Shown here: in pieces, positions 1-4,424 of the stretch
Numbering within the stretch: the first letter of the stretch is position 1
Layout of the letters: each line of letters begins with the position of its first letter
Assembly (NCBI GenBank): GCA_001767575.1
Contig: MELI01000103.1
Coordinates: 4,125 to 10,467 of the forward strand
Direction of reading: 5' to 3'
DNA from: Candidatus Aquicultor primus
Lineage (GTDB): Bacteria; Actinomycetota; Aquicultoria; Aquicultorales; Aquicultoraceae
DNA: 6,343 nt
Notes under the pieces: generated by a model
What the model was told of the DNA's origin: nothing
Seen by the model: only the letters and a program-made list of their open reading frames with translations
The model's database searches: none
Position numbers and translations under genes: made by a program

Positions 1-21
1 GTAGCGACGAAAAGCCGCCAC
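1..21 (-). CDS. Probable first seven codons of a divergent gene (partial)
   Basis: Read on the - strand, a GGAGGT Shine-Dalgarno sequence (complement of 29-33, plus 28) is followed after seven bases by a GTG codon at 21-19. The frame then stays open to the window edge, giving M-A-A-F-R-R-Y. The spacing and strength of the ribosome binding site are what one expects of a genuine start, and the region between this site and the + strand phosphatase behaves like a divergent intergenic region. Only seven codons are visible, so no function can be proposed. The + strand frames over the same bases give no convincing gene end. This is an inference from one signal; the continuation lies outside the window. 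Confidence 0.35.
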
Positions 22-28
22 CGCAAAA

Positions 29-33
29 CCTCC
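29..33 (-). promoter_or_regulatory. Shine-Dalgarno site for the divergent GTG start
   Basis: The complement of 29-33 reads GGAGG, followed by TTTTGCG and then GTG at 21-19, a seven-base spacing. This site is the main reason for proposing a gene on the - strand leaving the left edge. Confidence 0.35.
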
Positions 34-75
34 GCGAGTTATTCTTGCCTTTGGCTAGGATATCGTTTTATCCAA

Positions 76-92
76 CGCTTATATTATAAGCG
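76..92. promoter_or_regulatory. 17-nt perfect-arm palindrome, candidate operator between divergent genes
   Basis: CGCTTAT-ATT-ATAAGCG: two perfect 7-base arms around a 3-base centre, lying between the proposed divergent start at 21 and the phosphatase start at 189. On the - strand the palindrome contains an exact TATAAT hexamer (complement of 83-88), and on the + strand TATTAT and TATAAG, so a bound regulator could cover a -10 element. No good -35 partner was found at 16-18 bases on either strand, so the promoter itself stays uncertain. Just upstream lies a weaker inverted repeat, GGATA at 58-62 and TATCC at 69-73. Confidence 0.4.
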
Positions 93-175
93 TATTATGG
101 TAAACCTCACCGTTATCGGGAATAAATATTTTAGTCATTATGATAATTCGAGAACCTAATACGGGTTGCCAAAGT

Positions 176-181
176 GAGGTG
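176..181 (+). promoter_or_regulatory. Shine-Dalgarno site that decides the phosphatase start
   Basis: GAGGTG at 176-181 lies seven bases ahead of the GTG codon at 189. The longest open frame starts at an earlier GTG (174), but that codon overlaps this ribosome binding site and has no comparable site before it, so 189 is the better start. Confidence 0.6.
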
Positions 182-188
182 TTTAAGC

Positions 189-1484
189 GTGACCCACGCG
201 CCCGAGAAGCGACATCCCCAGACCGACGTCGAAGAGGAGCAGAGTAGGCGCGAGAAGCAGTTGGCGGAGACGATTCGCATAGCTAACGTTCTTCTAGAGG
301 CCGCAAATATCATCGGTTCGACACTCGATACCGACCTGGTTCTTGAGCGGTTCTCCGAATTGGTCGCCGAAATAACCAACCTTGAGCGAAATATTATTTT
401 CCTATACGACCCGCTGGAGCACTCGCATAAAATCGCCGCCGAGTACAACGGAGGCATCGCGATTGGGACATCTTTTTCCGGCGAAGAGTTCGGCGAAGAG
501 TTTTTTGATATATATAGGAGCGGCCGCGCAACAGTAATCGATATCGACGATCCAAACCTCAGCCCCGCTACCAGGCGCACGATGGATAGCTTTAACGCCA
601 AAACCGGTCTGTTCGTCCCGCTGGTAGCCGGCGAACGCATCCTCGGCAGCATAGGTATGGATAATCCCGGTCGAAGGCATGAGTTCAATCAACGGGAAAT
701 TGAACTAGCAAGCGGCCTGGCAAAACAAGCGGCGGTCGCCATCGAGAACTCGAGGTTGTACAAAGCGCAGCTAAACATCGCTGACTCGCTTCAACGAAGC
801 ATGCTTCCGACAAGGATTCCGACGATACCCGGTGCCGAAATCGGCGTTGTCTATTCGTCGGCGACTGAGGAAGCCAAAGTCGGCGGCGATTTCTATGATA
901 TATTCGATTTGGAAGGAAAATTCGCCCTTATCATCGGCGATGTCTCCGGAAAAGGAATCGAGGCGGCTTCATACACCTCTATGGTCAAATACGCGATGCG
1001 CGCGCACTTATATCTAAACCCGACTCCGTCTTACGCGGTCACGCAGGTCAACAAGTTCGTGCGACGCCAAGTAAATCACGCCGTTTTCATCACGGCCTTC
1101 TGCTCGATATTCGACCCGGCGACCGGAGTCTTGAACTTTGTCAACGCCGGCCACCCGTACCCGTGCCTGCTCGACAAGGTCGTCAACAAATGCACCTTCT
1201 TGACCACAAACGACCCCGCCATCAGCATTATTGCGGATTATGAATACCACGAGAAAGAAGTGACAATTGGTACCGATAATCTGTTTGTCGCTTACACCGA
1301 CGGTGTTCTTGAGGCACGATCGGATGCGGAATTATTCGGTGAAGAGCGCCTCGAGGAAACCCTCCTCGCCTTCGTCGATGAGCCGGCGCAGAAGTTGGCC
1401 GACGCTATTATCGACGCTTGCCTCAAGTTCTCAAAAGGACGCCTGACCGATGACATCGCTCTGTTGGTTATGAAGCGTGTATGA
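189..1484 (+). CDS. GAF-domain SpoIIE/RsbU-type PP2C serine phosphatase
   Basis: Cytoplasmic sensor phosphatase of about 431 residues (GTG start at 189; 436 residues if GTG 174 is used). A charged, probably coiled N-terminal stretch (residues about 10-35) leads into a GAF domain (about 37-190) with the typical end A-V-A-I-E-N-S-R-L. Next comes the switch helix and linker motif LQRSMLP (about 201-207) and a complete PP2C/SpoIIE domain to the C-terminus. The metal-binding aspartates are all present: GGDFYD (about 232-237), GDVSGKG (about 250-256), YTDGV (about 369-373) and TDDIA (about 420-424); NAGHPYP is at about 319-325. It should therefore be active. In this family the usual substrate is a phosphorylated STAS-domain anti-sigma antagonist, so it would feed partner switching or general stress control. 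No STAS, kinase or sigma gene is in the window, so the real target is unknown. It has no membrane segment. The next gene follows after 111 bases. Confidence 0.92.
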   Translation: MTHAPEKRHPQTDVEEEQSRREKQLAETIRIANVLLEAANIIGSTLDTDLVLERFSELVAEITNLERNIIFLYDPLEHSHKIAAEYNGGIAIGTSFSGEEFGEEFFDIYRSGRATVIDIDDPNLSPATRRTMDSFNAKTGLFVPLVAGERILGSIGMDNPGRRHEFNQREIELASGLAKQAAVAIENSRLYKAQLNIADSLQRSMLPTRIPTIPGAEIGVVYSSATEEAKVGGDFYDIFDLEGKFALIIGDVSGKGIEAASYTSMVKYAMRAHLYLNPTPSYAVTQVNKFVRRQVNHAVFITAFCSIFDPATGVLNFVNAGHPYPCLLDKVVNKCTFLTTNDPAISIIADYEYHEKEVTIGTDNLFVAYTDGVLEARSDAELFGEERLEETLLAFVDEPAQKLADAIIDACLKFSKGRLTDDIALLVMKRV

Positions 1485-1511
1485 CCTGCTCCTACCTCCT
1501 GCCCTTGGCAC

Positions 1512-1541
1512 TTGATATACAAGGCGCTTTAGATGCATTAT
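1512..1541 (+). promoter_or_regulatory. Possible sigma70-like promoter for the 107-aa gene
   Basis: TTGATA at 1512-1517 (five of six matches to TTGACA) and CATTAT at 1536-1541 (four of six matches to TATAAT) are separated by 18 bases, in the 111-bp gap before the small gene. The small gene could thus be transcribed on its own as well as by read-through from the phosphatase gene. A short inverted repeat, CTATC at 1561-1565 with GATAG at 1573-1577, lies in the would-be leader. The match is moderate and unproven. Confidence 0.3.
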
Positions 1542-1595
1542 GAACCTGCCGATATTAGACCTATCGACCATAGATAGACAAACCGGGGTTTTAAG

Positions 1596-1919
1596 ATGGA
1601 CAAATACGAATTTCTTAGACATTGGGAATCCTACAGCGGGCTGCGCCTTATAGGCGACAAGCGCGTGCGTTTCCTGGGTGAGTGTGAACTTATCCTCTAC
1701 CTCGACGACGATATCCTGGACATGTCGCTCAAAGTCGCAGCGCAAAAACACAACTTCGACCTCAAATATATTGAGACAGTCGGCCTTCACCTTCGTCAAT
1801 ACCTCAATCGCGTCCAATACGAGACCGTCGAAGGCGACGGGGCCGACGTGCGCGAGTCAGCACCCGTCGACCGCGACCGGAGCTTTTTGACCGTTATTCC
1901 CGGCGGCAAAGGCACCTAG
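1596..1919 (+). CDS. Unrecognised 107-aa protein
   Basis: ATG start with a modest G-rich ribosome binding site (GGGG seven bases upstream) and a TAG stop. I do not recognise the family. The protein is soluble, with no signal peptide or membrane segment. Its first 75 residues look like a compact folded unit with an aromatic N-terminus (DKYEFLRHWESY). An acidic strand-like segment, ELILYLDDDILDMS (about 31-44), is followed by a probable helix ending in GLHLRQYLNRVQYE. The last 30 residues are charged and probably flexible, ending VIPGGKGT. It lacks the features of a STAS domain, an HPK/RsbW kinase or an anti-sigma zinc motif, so it is not an obvious partner of the phosphatase upstream. It is the last gene before the terminator at 1953-1978. 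A real gene is likely because of the codon-like composition, the start signal and the terminator just after its stop. Confidence 0.7.
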   Translation: MDKYEFLRHWESYSGLRLIGDKRVRFLGECELILYLDDDILDMSLKVAAQKHNFDLKYIETVGLHLRQYLNRVQYETVEGDGADVRESAPVDRDRSFLTVIPGGKGT

Positions 1920-1952
1920 ATAGAGCCGACTGCCAACTAATCGCTTACGAAT

Positions 1953-1978
1953 ACCGGCCAAGCGCCGGTTTTTTTATT
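1953..1978 (+). terminator. Rho-independent terminator of the + strand unit
   Basis: ACCGGC (1953-1958), five-base loop CAAGC, GCCGGT (1964-1969), then a run of T to 1975 and ATT. It lies 34 bases after the stop of the 107-aa gene and is oriented for + strand transcription. Confidence 0.88.
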
Positions 1979-2002
1979 GCCGGTCAGGAATGTAAAGAAA
2001 AC

Positions 2003-2023
2003 ACGGCCCCCTGAAGAGGCCGT
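2003..2023 (-). terminator. Rho-independent terminator of the - strand signal peptidase unit
   Basis: The - strand reads ACGGCC, a nine-base loop, GGCCGT and then GTTTTCTTT, a T-rich tract broken by single G and C residues. On the + strand the hairpin is ACGGCC at 2003-2008 with GGCCGT at 2018-2023 and is followed only by TTTAG. It therefore suits termination of the convergent - strand transcript better. It would leave the signal peptidase mRNA with a 3' region of about 240 bases. Confidence 0.6.
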
Positions 2024-2266
2024 TTAGAAATCATCTCAAATAATATCCTTAAGTCTTCCCAGCGACTTACCAGCTATCTAAGCTATGCCTTAAAGCATGT
2101 ACATTAGGACCTGTATGAGGCCTATAGAGATATGTTATGAATGAGCGCCGCGCATCCGCCCGGGCTCATACGACCCCCTTCTTAACTATACGGTTAATTT
2201 GCTGGTTTTTCAACGAACTCACGCTGCCCAGCTATGCGGTGTGCGGTGCGACGCTCTACTGCTGTG
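2024..2266. other. 243-bp non-coding stretch between convergent units
   Basis: No convincing gene on either strand. The stretch includes an interrupted hairpin, ATGAGC at 2141-2146 with GCTCAT at 2164-2169, extended by CCG/CGG across a one-base bulge. Smaller repeats are AAGTC/GACTT around 2051-2068 and a doubled AGCTAT motif near 2072-2087. Being upstream of the - strand terminator, it is probably the 3' untranslated region of the signal peptidase mRNA. No tRNA-like or known riboswitch-like pattern was seen. Confidence 0.5.
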
Positions 2267-2878
2267 CTATCCTTCACCCGAGACCCTCTCGTCCTCACCG
2301 GCGACAATCGGGTTGACGAGAGCTCCCTCGGTCGCCACGTACGCCATTCGCTGTGAAAGCCGAATCCGGTCGAACATTACGAGCACCATAAAGACGACGA
2401 GCAACAGGTTGAGAACTAAAAGACCCGCCGGAGTCTTTGTGTAAGCCAGCGCGCGTCCAGCCGACGGGATAACGGTCGTAGCTTTGCCCATCAGCTGGGC
2501 TTCGCTTACTAGCAGCTCATCGCTACGGTGGTTGCTGTCGCCTTTTGTCCTTAAGAGAAATTCGCCTTTTTTGTAGGCTTTTTCGATTACCCGGTGCGTG
2601 ACTAGCGAATTTGTCGCAGAGCCTTCACGGAATACTACCGTATCGCCTATCTCCACCTGCTCAATACCGGCTCTTGCGAATACCAGAAGCGAGCCGGCCT
2701 GTATCGACGGGCTCATGCTGTCGCTTTTGACTATTAGCAACCCTAAGTTGCCCTGCGCAATAAGGGCGAACAATACGAGAAATAGAATGAGTATCGCGAT
2801 GGTGACCATAGACATCGCCTTGTCAATAAATCCGGTCCGCCCCCACCAGCCCTTGATTCTTGAATATATATAGATCAT
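2267..2878 (-). CDS. sipW: SipW-like (ER-type) signal peptidase I
   Basis: Membrane serine protease of about 203 residues that should cut the signal peptide of the secreted protein encoded just upstream. A first membrane segment (about 24-42) precedes the catalytic-serine motif SDSMSP (Ser at about 54). The partner position is histidine in THRVIE (His about 95), not the lysine of ordinary bacterial type I peptidases. This Ser-His arrangement marks the ER/SipW group (S26B). TKGDSNHRSDE (about 111-121) carries the conserved aspartates. A second membrane segment lies at about 152-168, and an unusual 35-residue acidic, probably cytoplasmic or disordered tail follows. The ATG at 2878 has GGGGAGG before it but with only three bases of spacing; ATG 2893 (five residues longer) has a poorer site, and the longest frame begins at TTG 2962 inside a strong stem-loop. 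The gene is 154 bases after its probable substrate gene, on the same strand. Confidence 0.88.
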   Translation of the reverse strand: MIYIYSRIKGWWGRTGFIDKAMSMVTIAILILFLVLFALIAQGNLGLLIVKSDSMSPSIQAGSLLVFARAGIEQVEIGDTVVFREGSATNSLVTHRVIEKAYKKGEFLLRTKGDSNHRSDELLVSEAQLMGKATTVIPSAGRALAYTKTPAGLLVLNLLLVVFMVLVMFDRIRLSQRMAYVATEGALVNPIVAGEDERVSGEG

Positions 2879-2940
2879 CGTCCTCCCCTTCATAAGAATT
2901 GGCCTGCATCCTCCATATGATTTGACGCTAAGGCGATATT

Positions 2941-2979
2941 GGCCGGGGACCTTGTGGCGCAACCGGCCGGTCCCCGACC
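2941..2979 (-). promoter_or_regulatory. Strong stem-loop between secreted-protein and signal-peptidase genes
   Basis: GGCCGGGGACC (2941-2951) and GGTCCCCGACC (2969-2979) pair over 11 positions around a 17-base loop. In the - strand RNA the one non-Watson-Crick pair is a G-U wobble, so the stem is continuous. No T-tract follows on either strand, so it is not a standard terminator. In this position it could stabilise the upstream substrate message, mark an RNA-processing site, or dampen expression of the downstream peptidase. The structure is seen directly; its role is inferred. Confidence 0.55.
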
Positions 2980-3032
2980 AAGACTATGGCGAGATTTTCA
3001 GCAGCGTTTTAGCCGCACGACCTTGATAATTT

Positions 3033-3554
3033 CTATAAAGCCGGACGCCACTGCTCAGCTTCGAACATGAACTTGATCGTGGCCGTGGTCTCCGCATCGA
3101 CGTCCGCTTCTTGCGGTATCCAGACCTTGAAATTGATTTTGCGGCCGTTGCCCGGGCCGCCGCCAGGGACACCGCTCTCCCTGGCAAGCCATCCGGTCTG
3201 GAGACCGTTTAGGTTGCCCAGCCACACCTCGCCCGTCACACTATCGGTGATTTGCACCATGACGGCATTCCAGAGCTTAGTGCTCGTCCCCACCTGCCTT
3301 ACGGATTTGACCTTGTAAAAGAATTTAGTGGGAGTGTTCGTAAAAACGGTGACCGTCGATTCATAGGCCGGTCCGCCCGGCATAGCTCCGTTCACGGTTA
3401 AAAACGGCTCCGGGTCTGTCCCTATGCACATGTTACCTGTCGTGATGGTGTTGTCCATGTTTTCGGCCTGGGCTGTCATGTAGGCGAATGTCCCGCCGGT
3501 GAGCATAGCCAGAACAAGCGTGATGCCCAGCACGGCCGCCATCAGCTTTTTCAT
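3033..3554 (-). CDS. Secreted TasA/camelysin-like protein with SipW-cognate signal peptide
   Basis: Exported protein of 173 residues. The N-terminus (MKKLMAAVLGITLVLAMLTG, then GTFAYMTAQAENMDNT) has the form of the SipW-cognate signal peptide seen in TasA and camelysin: Lys-Lys, a hydrophobic core, and a GGTxAY/F motif. Cleavage is expected after Ala24, giving about 149 residues. The C-terminus, TIKFMFEAEQWRPAL, resembles the strand IKLQFSFEATQW near the end of the Bacillus TasA domain as I recall it. The middle is rich in strand-forming Thr/Val, with a glycine-rich turn GVPGGGPGNG (128-137), and suits a beta-sandwich like that of TasA fibres. The motif GTLDL that often follows the signal peptide is replaced by GNMCIG, with a single cysteine (Cys43). 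Start choice is firm: TAAGGAGG lies seven bases before the ATG. The SipW-like gene follows on the same strand. The likely role is a surface or matrix fibre subunit; a protease-like camelysin (M73) activity is possible but unsupported by a metal motif. Confidence 0.82.
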   Translation of the reverse strand: MKKLMAAVLGITLVLAMLTGGTFAYMTAQAENMDNTITTGNMCIGTDPEPFLTVNGAMPGGPAYESTVTVFTNTPTKFFYKVKSVRQVGTSTKLWNAVMVQITDSVTGEVWLGNLNGLQTGWLARESGVPGGGPGNGRKINFKVWIPQEADVDAETTATIKFMFEAEQWRPAL

Positions 3555-3561
3555 AGTTCCC

Positions 3562-3569
3562 CCTCCTTA
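3562..3569 (-). promoter_or_regulatory. Near-ideal Shine-Dalgarno site of the secreted-protein gene
   Basis: The - strand reads TAAGGAGG, then seven bases, then ATG at 3554. It is the strongest ribosome binding site in the window and implies high translation of the proposed fibre protein. Confidence 0.85.
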
Positions 3570-3585
3570 TGTGGTTTCCGTTTGA

Positions 3586-3621
3586 AGAGATCTCTCGCGG
3601 GATTGCGCTGATATACGCGCA
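3586..3621 (-). promoter_or_regulatory. Two inverted repeats in the leader of the secreted-protein gene
   Basis: AGAGATCTCT (3586-3595) is a perfect 10-base palindrome. TGCGC (3604-3608) and GCGCA (3617-3621) form a 5-bp stem around an eight-base loop. Both lie between the proposed transcription starts and the ribosome binding site, so they could be protein-binding sites or leader-RNA hairpins. No known riboswitch pattern was recognised. Confidence 0.35.
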
Positions 3622-3632
3622 TACTTGTATTT

Positions 3633-3644
3633 GTGCAATTGCAC
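3633..3644. promoter_or_regulatory. Perfect 12-bp palindrome at the promoter, candidate operator
   Basis: GTGCAATTGCAC is fully symmetric and falls at the expected transcription start of the nearer - strand promoter. A second inverted repeat surrounds it: CTTGTAT at 3624-3630 and ATACAAG at 3659-3665, the latter inside the promoter spacer. The placement suits a repressor of the fibre/signal-peptidase unit. Confidence 0.5.
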
Positions 3645-3649
3645 TTCTG

Positions 3650-3679
3650 AATATAGCAATACAAGCGTCGTTTGGTCAA
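3650..3679 (-). promoter_or_regulatory. Proximal sigma70-like promoter of the secreted-protein unit
   Basis: The - strand has TTGACC (complement of 3674-3679; five of six matches) and TATATT (complement of 3650-3655; five of six matches), separated by 18 bases. Transcription would start near 3643, giving a leader of about 90 bases. Confidence 0.5.
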
Positions 3680-3685
3680 GCGATA

Positions 3686-3715
3686 ATTAAAAATTTATTG
3701 CTAAAATCCTGTCAA
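3686..3715 (-). promoter_or_regulatory. Distal sigma70-like promoter of the secreted-protein unit
   Basis: The - strand has an exact TTGACA (complement of 3710-3715) and TTTAAT (complement of 3686-3691; five of six matches), separated by 18 bases in an AT-rich stretch. Transcription would start near 3679, about 36 bases upstream of the proximal start, so the two promoters are in tandem. Confidence 0.5.
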
Positions 3716-3776
3716 AGGTTTTATCAAAAACTTCGCTGAGTAGTTACAATATTAATTCCATAAAGATTGGGTGTGG

Positions 3777-4424
3777 TTAGAGGATTTCTTTGATATGCTC
3801 GTAGAGGTTTTCGATGTCGTTGTAGACCCGCTCGGCTCCCGCGCTTCGAAGGATTGACACTGCGTTACCGCCGGTAAGGACGCCAATCGGGGTCATACCG
3901 GCTTTTACTGCCGCCTCTATGTCGTGCGCGCTGTCACCGACGACGGCCGCTTCTTCCGGGGCAACGCCGAGGAGGGCCGCCGCTTTGAGAAATATCTCGG
4001 GATGCGGCTTTGAGTACTCGGTATCTTCGGCGGCAACCACCGCCTTGAGGTATGGTCCTACCGAGAGGAGCTCTACATAAAACTCGGCGTCTTGTCGCTT
4101 GGCCGATGTGGCAAGCGCAAGCTCTATTCCCTTGTCGTGGAGATAGGCAAAGAGTTCTTTTGTCTTCGGGAAGACCTCGATGTCGGTGTAGGCGTCGCGA
4201 AAAGCCCGCCACTTAGCCTCAAGGACGTCGGCTCGCAGTTCAGGCCGGTCTTGGGGGATGAAGTCTTGAATGATATCGACCGCCCGGCGACCGAGCTGTT
4301 CTTGGATTGCCTCGGCGCTTAGCTCTATACCGAACTCGGCAAGCGCCTTTTTCCAGGCGTTGGTATGGATGTCTCTGGTGTCGACGAGGGTGCCGTCGAC
4401 GTCGAAGATGAACGCTCTTATCAT
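3777..4424 (-). CDS. HAD-family phosphatase, phosphoglycolate phosphatase/beta-phosphoglucomutase-like
   Basis: Cytoplasmic haloacid dehalogenase-superfamily hydrolase of 215 residues, full length for subfamily IA. Motif I is FDVDGTLVDT with nucleophile Asp8 and acid/base Asp10. A helical C1 cap spans about residues 16-80. Motif II is ATSAK (Ser107 or Thr106). Motif III lysine is Lys139 in SKPHPEIF, and motif IV is VVGDSAHDIEAA (Asp164, Asp168), binding magnesium. All catalytic positions are intact, so it should remove phosphate from a small phosphorylated metabolite (or isomerise a sugar phosphate); the substrate cannot be read from the sequence. The ATG overlaps the stop of the helicase-nuclease gene as ATGA, implying translational coupling; the A-rich stretch before it is a weak ribosome binding site. 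If the coupling reflects function, a role in clearing 3'-phosphoglycolate from DNA ends is imaginable, but this is speculation. No clear terminator follows in the 3555-3776 gap. Confidence 0.9.
   Translation of the reverse strand: MIRAFIFDVDGTLVDTRDIHTNAWKKALAEFGIELSAEAIQEQLGRRAVDIIQDFIPQDRPELRADVLEAKWRAFRDAYTDIEVFPKTKELFAYLHDKGIELALATSAKRQDAEFYVELLSVGPYLKAVVAAEDTEYSKPHPEIFLKAAALLGVAPEEAAVVGDSAHDIEAAVKAGMTPIGVLTGGNAVSILRSAGAERVYNDIENLYEHIKEIL

Noticed and set aside
45..147. Sigma70 or sigmaB promoter for the phosphatase
   Set aside because: Several -10-like hexamers exist (TATTAT, TATAAG, GATAAT) but none has an acceptable -35 at 16-18 bases, and no GTTT/GGGTAT pair fits sigmaB spacing.
1..159. 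Tail of an upstream + strand gene at the left edge
   Set aside because: The frames that are open from the edge give sequences unlike a real protein end, while a good start signal points the other way on the - strand.
131..688. A 185-codon - strand open frame opposite the phosphatase start
   Set aside because: It is antisense to the GAF domain, has a serine/arginine-rich composition typical of shadow frames, and runs through the likely intergenic region.
1431..1817. A 128-codon - strand open frame spanning the gap between the two + strand genes
   Set aside because: It overlaps the end of the phosphatase and most of the 107-aa gene antisense, and has no ribosome binding site that stands out.
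2122..2169. A 15-residue - strand frame preceded by a purine-rich AAGGGGG
   Set aside because: The ribosome-binding-like sequence is suggestive, but the product is too short, has no recognisable character and sits in a hairpin; no support beyond the start signal.
2137..2320. A + strand frame of about 60 codons starting in the convergent gap
   Set aside because: Its second half is antisense to the signal peptidase, there is no ribosome binding site, and the composition is not protein-like.
3715..3733. Imperfect palindrome as a terminator for the HAD gene
   Set aside because: The arms are mostly A/T with a mismatch, and no T-tract follows on the - strand; too weak to call a terminator.
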